The position numbers and the translations under genes were made by a program. From Endothia cerciana (lineage: Eukaryota > Ascomycota > Sordariomycetes > Diaporthales > Cryphonectriaceae): DNA of 64,000 nucleotides. The notes under the pieces are model-generated. The model made no database searches and had not been told where the DNA came from. It was given only the letters and a program-made list of their open reading frames with translations. Below, piece by piece: positions 10,543 to 21,895 of the stretch (positions are counted from its first letter, which is position 1; every line of letters begins with the position of its first letter). Location of the stretch: assembly GCA_026119935.1 (NCBI GenBank), contig JALRMH010000076.1, positions 1 to 64,000 of the forward strand, given 5' to 3'.

Positions 10543-12370
10543 ATGCAGCTCACCGAGACGGTCACCATCATCAACAAGTCGGGGAAGGTCATCACCAGCG
10601 TGAGTCTTGCCCGGCCACCCTCTAGCTCCCTCATGCGCTGACAGCACCCCTTCTGGTCGCACCCAACAGGGCAAGCATATCGTCAGCATCTTCAAGGAGG
10701 CCAAGGCGGCCTATCAGGACAGGAAGGCCGCGATCAAGGCCGAGCGGGCTGCCGCCGCCGCCGCCGCCGCCGCCGAGCCCCGCCCCGGCCTCCGCAAGGC
10801 GCACACGTTCGACGTCCGGTCCCGAGGACCCGACCCATACGATCACTACGACGGCGAGGAATACGACCAGGTCTACGATGTGCCCGGGGGGTCCCATTTC
10901 CTCCCGCAGGAGCGGGAGTATACCCACTCGCGCTACATAGAGGACGACCACGGCCGCAGGCGGTCGGTCGACGACGGGAGGTCGCAGGCGAGCTCGAGGA
11001 GGAGCCACGGCAGCCACAGGTCCAGGAGGTCACACGCCTCCAGGCACACATCGGCTTCGAGGACGGCGCTGACCGAGAGCAACCTGCGCACGCTCACCGA
11101 GGTGTCTGCGACGACGCCTACCCAGGTCCCGAGGACGTACCGCTCGCCCTACGCGGAGACCGCACCTCGGGATATGGCCCTGAGCAGGCCGACCCTCGTC
11201 CATGCCACCACCGCCCCCGCCCTCGGCGGCGCCCACTCCGACCTGAGCCTCCAGGGCACGGGGCAGAAGAAGAAGCAGAAGAAGAAGGAGATCGACATGA
11301 ACCTGGCATACGGCAACGTCCCGCCGGACCTGGCATCGCGCATAGACCTGGGCCCGGTCACGCCGGCCGAGGAGGAGGAGGTGGCGCGGCGGGAGGAGGC
11401 CAGGAAGGAGGAGGAGGCGCGCAGGCTCATGAACCGCATCGACGCGCTGCTGGACGAGGTCGAGTGCGTCCAGCACACGGCGACGTCGATCATCGACCAC
11501 CTGCAGCGCCAGCCCGAGGCCGCCGCCGCCGTGGCCCTCCTCCTGGCCGAGCTGAGCACCCTGCTCAAGGCCATGAGCCCTGGCTTCCTCACCGTCGTCA
11601 AGGGTGGCTTCCCCGCCATCTTCGCTCTGCTGGCGAGCCCCCAGTTCCTCATCGCCGTCGGCGTGGCCGTCGGCGTCACGGTGATCTCCTTCGGCGGGTG
11701 GAAGATCGTCAAGCGGATCAAGGCGGCCAAGGCCCTCGCCGCCGAGAGGGAGGCGGGAGCCCAGGCCTTCGAGATGGAGCAGCAGCAGCAGCAGCGGGTC
11801 CCGACCGTGGACGGGCAGTCTGCCTTCCAGGCCGGTACCGGGTACGGCCCGCCCGGGCCGGGCAGCTACGACGACGCGCTCGTGCTCGACGAGGAGCTCA
11901 GCACCATCGAGTCGTGGCGCAGGGGGATCACCCTGTGCGGAGGGGAGGACGAGGAGAGCGTGGACCTCGAGCTCATCACCCCCGAGGCCGCCCGGTCCGT
12001 CCGCGGTGATGCCATGTCCATCCGGACCACCCGGACGCACCGCTCGTCCAAGTCCCACCGCAGCCGGAGGCCGGAGGGCGAGGAGGTCGAGGTGCCTGCC
12101 CGGACGAGCAGCAGCAGGGCCCACACCAGCCGGGCCGGGGACGCCGAGAGCGAGGCGGGCAGCGAGAGGAGCCGCCGGACCGCGAGGTCCAAGACGACCG
12201 TCAGGCCGCAGGTGAAGGCCATCAAGGACGGCAGCCGCGAGGAGGACAACACCCTGGACGCGGTGCTGAGGCCCAAGGAGAAGAGGTCGACCATGCTGAA
12301 GACACTGTTCAAGAAGAAGAAGGAGAGGGAGGACGAGGGCCGGGAGGTTGCTGTCTCGGTCATGGCATGA
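10543..12370 (+). CDS. Single-pass membrane protein, unknown function
   Basis: Two exons, 10543..10599 and 10670..12370, encode 585 aa. The 70-nt intron (GTGAGT...CAACAG, phase 0) means the true N-terminus is MQLTETVTIINKSGKVITS joined to GKHIVSIFKEAK; the longer uninterrupted frame starting inside the intron is wrong. Parts in order: a short helical N-terminus, a nine-Ala run (about residues 43 to 52), a Ser/Arg/His-rich disordered region, a Lys/Glu-rich helix, a hydrophobic segment (about 333 to 360) ending WKIVKRIK, a short Gln run near 391 and a basic Ser/Arg tail. One membrane span with disordered charged flanks suggests a tail-proximal anchored scaffold. I do not recognise a named domain. 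It resembles conserved hypothetical proteins of Sordariomycetes. Confidence 0.85.
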
Positions 12371-12851
12371 TGGTTATGAAAGTTACGTACGGGGGATCAT
12401 GGGATCTACGAACGCATTCATGGGCGCGAACGACTGAACAATTTGGTATTAGGTCTCCACGGATTACACGATATATAATGGAATAGCGCTGATTTTCAAC
12501 CTGAAAGTCTTCAACACAAATTCCTGTGGTCATGCACCCTGTCTCGCTCGCCTTCTTCCCCGGCGCGATGGCATTTGGGGATTCTCGTGCCTCGCCTCGC
12601 TCCCATGTTCCGGTTGTCTCACCCAGGCGAGTATGTCAGGCGCTCTTTTCAGTCTCTCATCAGACCCAGGATCAGTCTCGATGCTCTCTTGGATTTGACA
12701 TTCAGTCTCATTACTACTATGGGAAGCATCTCATCCTAGTGACTACACCTACACACACAGAGAGAGAGAGAGAGAGAGAGCGAGAGCGAAGACGTCTGAC
12801 TATTGCGCACCAGATTCCCGTCATCGATCCCCCCCCCCCCCCAAACCACCC
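12371..12851. other. Convergent 3' region between the 585-aa gene and VPS62
   Basis: Both flanking genes end here. It contains an AC/AG microsatellite (about 12749-12787) and a C run (about 12829-12842) close to the VPS62 stop codon. No gene is seen. Confidence 0.65.
12749..12787. repeat. AC/AG dinucleotide microsatellite
   Basis: A short AC run passes directly into about ten AG units. It lies about 65 bases beyond the VPS62 stop, in the 3' flank of that gene. Confidence 0.9.
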
Positions 12852-13541
12852 CTACCTGCGCGCCTTCTTCGACTGGACCGTCAGGTCGTTGATGTTGTCG
12901 AAAATGGTGCAGTCGCTGTCGTCCTCGCACATGGTGGTCCGGCCCAGGTTCTTGGCCACGGGCCCCGTGGGGCCCGAGGTGTACAGGCACTCGCCGAAGA
13001 GGCAGTACTGCCCACCCTCGCCGTCCGGGTACTGCTCGTCCCCCCAGTACCCCTCCCACGACAGCCAGGACGCGTCATCCTCCTCATCCTCCTCGGCGCC
13101 GCCCGTCGAGTTCCCTCCCGCGAGGCTGAAGGCGCCGGTGGACGTGTCGTACCAGTACCCGCGGTAGTTCTGCGTCATGTCCCCTTTGATTTTTGGAAGA
13201 GATGAAATGTTAATAAAGCCTGGGATACATCTTATATGGGGGAAATGGGGAAAGGGGGGGGGGGGCTCACAGGCGTAGCCGGCATCCGTGACGTCGGTCA
13301 CGATGCCCAGGGCGATGGTGTACTCCTGCGAGCCGGCCGTCGCGTAGTTGGCATGGCTCCCGTTGGCGATGTAGGTGACCGGCCGGTCGCCCGTGAAGTC
13401 CATTACGTCCCAGTAGTAGGCCGACCCGGCGGAGTGCTCCGAGAGGTAGATCGCATAGGGCTCGCCGTCTACGAAGCGGATCTGACGGAGCTCGTCAGTG
13501 AGGCATTCGGGGCATTGATCATGGGCTGAAATTTCTTTTCT

Positions 13542-13575
<34 letters not shown>

Positions 13576-14188
13576 TGTGTGTGTGTCTTACCATAGAATG
13601 TTCCCAGTCGCCGACGTGGAGGTCAAATTCGATTCCGATGACACTGGAGACACAGCCATATATCAGCACACGGGGCCCTTTTCTAAACCCCAACACCCCC
13701 CCCCCCAGCCCCAGCAGCAGGATGTTCGCTTACGGTCTGCCATAGTTGTAGCTGTAAAAGTAGAAATAGAACACGTCCGTGGTGGTGGAGTTCTTCTCGG
13801 CGGCGATGATGAGCCCCGGGGCGGCGCTGTACCCAGCGGCGTCGGGGATGCCGTAGTCCGACAGCAGCCAGGCGGGGCTGTCGGCGATGTTGTCGGCGGA
13901 CGTCAGGTAGACGTCGCTGGCGAAGCTGTCGAGCGTGTCGACGGTGGCGGAGCCGACGGCCCCGACGGCGACGTAGTCGACCTCGGGGATGGTGTTGTTC
14001 AGGTGGACGGTGATGTCGGAGGGGAAGGTCCCCTCGGCGCTGTAGAGGTACGACCACGGCGCGTAGGTGATGGCGTAGTCCGGGAGCGCCTCCCGCTTGC
14101 GCAGCCTTCCCGGGGTCGCCGCCGCCGCCGACCACAGGAGGAGGAGGGCGGTGAGGAGGGCCAGGTGGGTACCGGCGTTGGACTTCAT
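12852..14188 (-). CDS. VPS62: Vacuolar protein sorting-associated protein 62 family protein
   Basis: Four exons on the minus strand, 14188..13734, 13643..13592, 13481..13271 and 13183..12852, encode 349 aa, with consistent phases (2, 0, 1). Exon 1 carries a signal peptide (residues 1 to about 23), a possible Kex2 site (LRKRE) and the family start DYAITYAPWSYLYS. The 52-nt exon 2 restores the diagnostic VGDWEHSM motif. Exon 3 gives EPYAIYLSEHSAG and NGSHANYA, and exon 4 gives WDMTQNYRGYWYD. This is the VPS62/DUF946 fold. In yeast the protein is linked to cytoplasm-to-vacuole protein transport. An acidic EEDEEDD insert sits in exon 4. Intron 2 holds a long AC repeat just after its donor, and intron 3 starts GTGAGC followed at once by about 12 C. 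Entry to the secretory pathway is inferred from the signal peptide. Confidence 0.9.
13544..13587. repeat. GT/AC microsatellite inside VPS62 intron 2
   Basis: About 20 GT units on the plus strand with one AT interruption. On the VPS62 transcript it reads as an AC repeat beginning directly after the GTAAG donor of intron 2. Confidence 0.95.
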
Positions 14189-15415
14189 ACTGGGTAGTTG
14201 GGAAGGACACACCTGTGCGCGAGGGTCACCCTATTCTCACCGGCAGAGGTTGATTAGAGCATGGCGCTGGGTGAGGGTCATGAACACAGCCACCCCCTCC
14301 CCTCAGGCCTGAGGAGGCGGATGTCCGCCCCATTATATATATCACCTACGGGTAACGGCTCCCCTTTCCTAATCCTGATTGTGCGATGGCATGTTCCCAT
14401 GAGCTATCTACTAGTATCTCGTGTACCAAAAATGGGCTGTATGTGCGATGCATGTATGCAGCCGCAGCGGCGAGAATACGACCCTCCGTGTAGCCTTCGG
14501 TCTACGATCCCAGCCCAATGCGGTGGTGCTTCGCAGATGATTCCCAAGAGAACTTACTATGGCACTACAGAGGAGCTGGAATACGTCTGCCTGGCGCCGC
14601 GGCGTCAAACCCGCGTTGGCGTGCACGGGGCTTCGACTGCCATTGGTGAAGAGGCCCCAGCTGAAGTGCCGGCGAGCCGTCCTAGCGAGAGCCTTATTTC
14701 GGCACGGCCTTGACGTTTCGGGAAGGTCGGCATATGAGGGCATCTTTGCATGTCCCCGCAAAGCACGGACGGAGCCCTACAGAGGTGCAATAAGTCCCTC
14801 GAGGGCAGGCTCCGGGCCTTGTGGGTGCTTTTCCTCAAAGCAAGGAAGCCTGAATCGTTCTTGGGCAAATTCCCGGCTCATCTGCCCTGAAGAGAGTTTT
14901 TGCCCGCACGCGGTCCGGGGAGGGCAGCTTCAGGACAAGACATGTGAAAGATCTCTGGGGATGGCTGGCGACTTATACCGACCGACCTAGTGTTGAATAA
15001 TGCCGGGACCATCGAGGATCCAGCAAGCGTTGCGATCCTGCAAGACACAAAGACAACGACGATCTTGAGTGTAGCCCGAAAATTGTTACTTGCTCCTCCT
15101 CATGCACCGCAGCTGTCCTGCTGCAATCGGTATTGGCTTGGACGTGCAGCACAGCGTGGCTTGTTGGACTTGCAAGAGCATGCCACCACAAGTGCCTCCT
15201 CTTCACTCTCGCATTTTAAGGCATCAGGCCTTGGAAATTTCGGAGACGCCCACTCACAACGGCTCTCTACCTCTGTTGTGCCTTGCGAAGGCCCTGTAAT
15301 CGAGGTTCCCATATCCAGAGAGGAGTGAAGTGCAACGGGTATGCTCAAGTGGGGGGTTCCCGGAGTGAACTCATCCGAGCTACCTAGCGACGCGGTAGAC
15401 ACAAGGACCAACAGG
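14189..15415. other. Intergenic region
   Basis: Upstream of VPS62 and of the broken NACHT gene, so it should contain the VPS62 promoter. Several 60 to 150 codon frames occur on both strands, but none has domain resemblance or splice support. Confidence 0.5.
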
Positions 15416-18400
15416 ATGGATCCGCTGACAGCTTTTGGTCTGGCAGCATCAATCGTTCAATTCGTCACCGTTGCAGCCTCCCTGTTGAACAAGACAGTCG
15501 ACATCTACAACTCCGTCAATGGACAAGCAGCGTGGGCATCAGCACTCGATGAAAATTACAAAACCTTGCTCGACTTCAGCACCAGGCTTGAGGGGGCATG
15601 ATGCTCGGCAGGCAGACAATCATGCCCAACAAACGGTTCATCGTGATTTGGCCGCTCTAGCAGATCTAGCGACTAAATGCAAGGAGCATTCCAGGCGTTA
15701 TTGAACATTCTCAAGACACATTCAAGGTGGAACCTGGCCCGTGGAAGGGAGTTCGAAGCTTCAAAGCCGCCATCAAGGCTTTGCGCAAGGGGGATCAGGT
15801 CACGGACCTTGAGAAGCAGCTGGATTCTATCCAGACCCAGATGACCCTTCATCTGTCGCAGATCTCCCGGTAAGTTCTCGGGGACTGGAAAGCATGTCGG
15901 AAAGACAATAACAGCAAGACCTTGAGCAGTCATTACCATACAAAGCATGAGAAAAACTCTCGATCAAATCCGCAAGCAGACTATCAGGCTCGAAACTAGC
16001 CAGGCCGAGAGACTACGCCAAATAGAAAAAACACTAGGCGACATCAAAACGGCACTCAGTGAATATGGCAGTGGGAACTCTCCATTGACGAGCCCGGAAC
16101 TTGAGAATCTTCAGAACCTGTTTTCAGGACTGGTTATCACGCAAAGAGATGCGTCCAGGGACTTGGACTTTTTACAAAGCTCAACGTTCGATCAACACGT
16201 GGACAGATATCGCCCGATTTCTAGTGCTCACCGAGGCACATTGGGATGGATCTTTGACCCCGTGAATACTGAGAGCAAGGGGCAGCACCTTCTGACTTGG
16301 TTTCGTGAAGGTCAAGGTGTATTTTGGGTGACCGGCAGTAAGCAATCCTCATGTCTCCCCTCAACAGCACATCACCGTCGCTCTCCGTCACGCTTGGATG
16401 ATAGACCGTGATACGAATCCCTTAAAATATAGCATACTGATGGGCGGTTCTATACTCTGACCCACCACCTGTGCTATACGTTCACTTGCTAACTCGCCCT
16501 TCACTAAGAACCGGGGTCCGGCAAATCAACTCTAACGAAGCTCATTGCCGATAATCCGCAACACTCGAACGGTTGTCTCAATGGGCTGGCTCTGCCCATA
16601 AAATCGCCATCGCCAATCACTACTTCTGGTATACAGGGAGTCCCATGCAAAAGTCTCACGAGGGATTGTTCAGGATGCTGCTCTACGGTATATTCAAGCG
16701 ATGTCCCGATCTGATCCAGGAGACCTGCCCGTCGCGATGGAAGCAGTCTGGGGCAGCGGAGGCCTGGTCTCTGGAAGAGCTCTAAGGTGTTGTTGAGTCT
16801 GTTGCCAGCCATTCACCAGCTGACCTGAAGTTCTGCCTCTTTATCGATGGTCTGGATGAGTACGCGGGTGACCACGAGGAGATCTCCGGAGTTCTGAATA
16901 AGCTAGCTGCGTCATCGCGCAGTACCAAACCCTGCATCTCAAGTCGACCATGGAATGAATTCAATATGGCGTTCGGGCACAGTGACCAAAAGCTTTCCTT
17001 ACACGAGCTGACGGAGAACGACATCAGAGCATACACAAAGAGCCGGCTTTCCGAGCATCATATGTGGAAGGCCGTCTCGGCACGGGACCCGCAGACGAAG
17101 CAGCTGATAGAACTAGTCGTCTAAATGGCGGAGGGTGTTTTCCTCTGGGTATTCCCTGTCACCAAAGAGCTTCGTGGGGGCCTCAACGATCACGGCAATA
17201 TTACAGACCTACCGGCGGGTTGAAAGCTATCCAGCAGGTCTTGAAAAGTTCTTCACACAAATGTTGGATAGCGTCGATCCGTTCTATCATGGGAAAAATG
17301 TCGGCTGCGTTGAAGTTGACACTGCAGGCGCCGTGGCCTCAGAATCTCTCTGTGTACGCCTTTCTCGAACAGGAGTGCGAAGATCCGAATTATGCACTCA
17401 ATCCTTCCCTACCAGTCATTGAAAGTGTTCATGAGCAGCATGACTCCATGGAACTTCGCCTCAATGGGTGGTGCAAGTGTCTACTGGAAGTTCATGGGGA
17501 GAACGTGCACGTGCTGCACCGAACCGTCGCGGACTTTTTCAAAACGGCAAGCATGACGGATTATCTCGACAAAAGAATTCCTCTTGGCTTCTCCGTTCAC
17601 TTATCTCTGGCGAAGGCCTACATGGCTTGGGCCAAGACCAGCATCTTTCAGGGCCTATTCACGCCGGCGAGCTGGGAAGGTCTGGTCAGGTCCAAGGGGG
17701 CGTCCACGACGGCCAATGGCGCCCACCTCCCATCAATGATGCAGAACATTCTCAGCGTAGTACCAGAGCTCGAGTCTACAGATTGCCTTGACCCGGTGGT
17801 CCGTGACGCTATGTGCAAACACCTGGACGATTTCGATTTGGCTATCCAAGATAAACACAGCAAGGGGATGATTATGTTTCAAGGCAATGATCGCGCCACA
17901 AGTCTGCGAGGGTTTTACCACCGCAAAGCTCTTCAGACCGGAACGCCTGGGTATCCCAGCAAGGTACTTCCGCGCGAGCCAGACTACTTTCAAGATCTGC
18001 AAATCCCCGTAATCGTGGTCGTGCTGGAACATCTCTTCAACCGGCTTGATCCGAGAGTGCCATTCGAAAGCATGCAGGACCTTACTGCGAGGTATTACGC
18101 AACCATTCGATGTCTGCTGGAGAACGGCCATGACCCAAACGAACTATACGAAGAATATTCAGTTCCGTGCACGCCGTTAATAAAAATGACGAGATCACCA
18201 AAGCGGGAAACCAAATAGGAATTTTGGAGCATACGCATGGGTCTCCATTCCCTGTTTCTAGAGTTTGGCGCGACACCTACGGCCTTGGTGCCCCGGTACG
18301 CTACCATATTTTCGACTGTGTGGAGCGAGTTCCTCCTCCTAGCCTTCAAGATCCCACAGAAAACCCCTGATGAGGGCGCATACCTCCAGGAGCTCGAAGC

Positions 18401-18668
18401 TTTTCTCCGCCGTCCCGAACCACTCCTACAGATGGGTCTAACTGTCCGCATGTACGAGTGCGGCACGATCGAGGATGAGGGCGGAAAGGTGCATGATGTC
18501 TTCTTCTCGATACTACGGGAGGAGTTCCTAGGTGCTCGAGTTGCTCCTGCACGAACTCATTTCTTGGGTGAACTGTGCCAAAGGCTCTGCCAGCGAACGC
18601 ACGATGAGGGTCTCGAGAGGGGTTGGCCTATCCAGGTCATTGACGAGGTCTTTTCTCCGAGGGTCTGA
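15416..18668 (+). pseudogene. Broken NACHT-domain NLR-like (STAND) gene
   Basis: The order of parts matches fungal NLR-like proteins. It begins MDPLTAFGLAASIVQFV, the usual STAND N-terminal domain (15416-15600), followed by a helical linker (15730-16120). A Walker A, GKPGSGKST, is restored across an intron (donor about 16337, acceptor about 16508), and a Walker B LFIDGLDEY lies at about 16840. Next come SSRPW and GVFLWV, and then a C-terminal region with VHVLHRTVADFF (about 17505) up to 18668. It is not one functional gene: I count at least four frameshifts (near 15595, 15700, 16570 and 17210), an extra A in the run at 17294-17298, and in-frame TAA codons at 16783-16785 and 17122-17124. Intact relatives act in self/non-self recognition. 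Several introns still have good splice sites, suggesting fairly recent decay. Confidence 0.85.
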
Positions 18669-19793
18669 GATGTTCTGGGGTCTTCAATCCGGGTGATGAG
18701 TTCTATTTGAAAGTAAAGTAAAGTGGATTTATCCAAGTACAACAGGGTGCATATGTGCCGTCCGTCCCACTCGAGGGTTATTCCATTAAAGACTATCCCA
18801 CTGGTATTTATCGGGCTGGATACTCGTGGCGGCCTTAGAGTGGGATTGCACGGTCTGCTAAAACGGTCAACTCCTGCGTCGGTTTCTTAGCGCCTAATGG
18901 TATCTGTAGAGGTGGCTTGCAGCACCTAAAAAGGTAACGCTTTAAGGCGGTCACTAGAATCCACGAAGAGGCTGCGAACGCGTCCTGCTGGGCGTCCTGC
19001 TGGGCCTCATCTGTCCGGATATCTCGAACCTGCGCGCGTTTCCTCCCCGGCCTCCTAAATCTTGGCGTTTGCCAAGCGAACAAAGCTGACATGCTGAGTG
19101 TCCTGCCCACGTTTCAGGGTGGTGTCAACTTGGTTACTTTGCATAGAGTATGTATGTTGTACCGTACGGGGCCCCGCTTTCTGCAAGGCGGGGGGGGAGG
19201 GGGGGAACATTTTCAGATTTGTGGGGTAAAGTTCTACCCCAAAAGGCATCATGATCACGAGGCCAATACATCATCATGATAGGAGCTTGGACCTCTTGAT
19301 CTGGGGCCGACGACGCGTCAATCAGCCCATTTTTCAGGATCACCGCTCAACTGCTGGCGTAGTCAGGTCTGAGGCCCTGGCCTCCCCCTGGGGATAGACA
19401 GAGGGGGGCACCGCCCTAGAGGCGCTCAGCGGGTGGCAGAAGTAGACCCCGATGCCTCGGCCACGAGTAGGATTCAGCTGCGGAATACTGTCGTAACACT
19501 CCTTCTCATACACCGGATTACATAATAGACGATCGACGGCCGAAGTTCCGGAGTCGCTGGCATCGGGCTATGTCTTTAAGAACAGGTATCGTCCCTGGCC
19601 TCGCCTGCCTGGTCGAGATCACTCCCACTCCTCGACGGAGAGCTGTTCACCCCATCCCTCAGCCACCTTACCCATCCATCCATCGGCAACTGTCCTTCCT
19701 AGGACGGAACGAGAGTCAGGCCCTACTTCGCCCCCCCTCCCACCCTTCCCCCCCCCGAGAGAAGGCACACTGTGTGTTCGAACGACCGGAAGC
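18669..19793. other. Intergenic region
   Basis: About 1.1 kb with no supported gene. It has a G-rich run at about 19190-19205 and pyrimidine-rich DNA at 19620-19770, just upstream of the DUF3500 gene, which is typical of a fungal promoter and leader. Confidence 0.55.
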
Positions 19794-21151
19794 ATGACAT
19801 CCGAGGCGGCTCAGGCCCCCCATGGCGGGGAGTACCGCCAGTTCCTACCTGACCTGAGTACCCCCCGGTTCACCACGATGCAGAAGCAGGATGCTCACGC
19901 CTACGCGAAGGCGTTCAAGGAGGGCGGCCAGCCCCCATGGCTCCACGCCCTGTACATGCACTGGCTCGAGCTGCTCAAGGAACCCTTCAAGGGCGTAACC
20001 ACTGATGGTCCGTCCGCCACCATATCCCAGGACGGCCGTGCCGTTATGCGTCCACCGCTGACCGGGAAGCAGGCAAGACCAGGCCGGACCTCTTCCGGCT
20101 CCAGGACGAGGGTGTGGCCATCGGTGACATCGTCGCCGCCACCAGCGCGCTCGTCGCCATGCTCACCCCTGAACAGGCGGCCCGCGTCAAATACCACATC
20201 GACGACCCCCAGTGGCGGACCTGGAGCAACCCGGAGTTCCTGCTGAGCGACAAGGGCATCCGCCTGGACGAGATCAGCCCGGAGCTCAGGGACAGGGTCT
20301 TGGCCGTGCTCGAGGCCACCCTGTCGCCCGAGGGCTACCAGAAGGCCCTCGGCGCCATGCGCGTGAACGGCTTCCTCGGCGAGCTGGTCAGGTCCCCGGC
20401 GGTGATGAACGAGTTCAGCTACAACTTCGTCCTCTTCGGCGAGCCGTCAACGGACCGCCCATGGGGTTTCTCCTTCTACGGCCACCACCTCTGCCTCAAC
20501 ATCTTCTTCCACAAGACGCAGGTCGTCATCTCGCCCTGGTTCACCGGTGCCGAGCCCAACCTCATAGACGAGGGGAAGCACAAGGGCACGCGCATCCTCG
20601 AGACGGAGGAGAAGCTGGGCCTGCAGCTGATGCAGGGCCTCCCGGCCGAGAAGCAGGCCAGGGCGCAAATATACAAGCTGATGAGGGACCCCGAGATGCC
20701 CCACGGGCGCTGGAACCACGATGACCAGCGCCACGTCTGCGGTGCCTACCGCGACAACCGGGTCGTCCCCTACGAGGGCATCCTGATCTCCGAGATGAGC
20801 CCCGAGCAGCAGGAGCTCGTCCTCGGCATCCTCGACCAGTACCTGCTCTACCTCCCGGCGCCGGCCAAGAAGGTCCGGCTGGACAGCATCAAGTCCTGGT
20901 TCCACGAGACGTACTTCTGCTGGATAGGAGGCTACACCGACGCGGACCCGTTCTACTACCGGATCCAGAGCCCCGTCGTCATCGTGGAGTTCGACCACCA
21001 CTCCGGTGTCTTCCTGACCAACAAGGAGCCGGCCAAGTTCCACATCCACACCCTGCTGAGGACGCCGAATGGGGGTGACTACGGACTGGCGCTCAGGCCG
21101 TTGATCCCGGGCATCGAGCAGGGCTTCATGTGGCAGGGGGAGAGGAACTAG
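19794..21151 (+). CDS. DUF3500 family protein
   Basis: Two exons, 19794..20007 and 20073..21151, encode 430 aa. The 65-nt intron (GTCCGT...AAGCAG, phase 1) joins VTTDG to KTRPDLFRLQDEG. Without it the N-terminal half is frameshifted. The donor GTCCGT is weak but no better site keeps frame. Family features are SDKGIRLDEISPELRD, NGFLGELVRSPAVMNEFSY, PWGFSFYGHHLCLN, ISPWFTGAEP and, near the end, RIQSPVVIVEFDHHSGVFL. DUF3500 proteins occur in bacteria and fungi, and their activity is not established. The conserved His-rich blocks (GHHLCLN, DHHSG) look like possible metal or active-site residues, which is inference. There is no signal peptide, so it is likely cytosolic. Convergent with the laccase gene. 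Confidence 0.93.
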
Positions 21152-21895
21152 ACAGGCCTAGCGATGCCAGGGTAGTAGATCGAGCATGGATAATATCAAC
21201 CCGCCATTGAGAATCGATAAGGTTTGGCAGACTTCTTGGCTAGAGTCTCGGCGGCTAAGTGGAGAACCTGACGTGGGTGAATCAAGATACTGCCGTCATG
21301 AAATCGTGCAACATACTCCATACCTGCCACCGATAAGCAAAAAAAAAAAAAAAAAAAGAAATACAAAAAAAAAACAACCAAAAACCACCAGGAAAATTCC
21401 TAGACAGAATCCATACCCCGGCAGAAAACTATATTGAGCCACATGATTCTTTCCGGGGAGAATAGGACTTTGCCCGTCGCTGTGATAATATAGGGTGTAG
21501 ACAGCAATCCTCAGATGTAAGCTGGGGTGGAAAGCCAGCTTAGAGGCCAACTCAAGCCAGAAAAGATACTATACCCTGAAGGAAGTTTAATATGATCGGT
21601 CTCATACGCCTGTGTGGGCTGATCACGATCCAGAACATGAAGCGCACGGCAGCCATCCGATCACCCGTGTGAGATAACTTTTTTTAAGCTCTCGAGATAT
21701 TCATTATATTATGTTCCTTACGTACCGGTTCCCCGACGCCGTCTTACTATTTTGATGTGAGTAACCCAAGCCCAAACCCCTCCATCAACCCATTCGTACA
21801 TATACATGATACACAAAAAAAAAAAGGAGAAGAAAGGCCCCGAATATCTACAAAGGAAGGTGAGGTAGAAGGGGGGGCATAACCCCTGGGGGAGC
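21152..21895. other. Convergent intergenic region, A-rich
   Basis: Holds the 3' flanks of the DUF3500 and laccase genes, including a 19-base A run at 21339-21357 and further A runs to about 21374. Small frames here are low-complexity Lys/Phe products and not credible genes. Confidence 0.65.

Noticed and set aside
11030..12124. 364-codon minus-strand frame antisense to the 585-aa protein
   Set aside because: Low-complexity Leu/Gly/Arg composition expected from the reverse of Glu/Arg-rich coding DNA.
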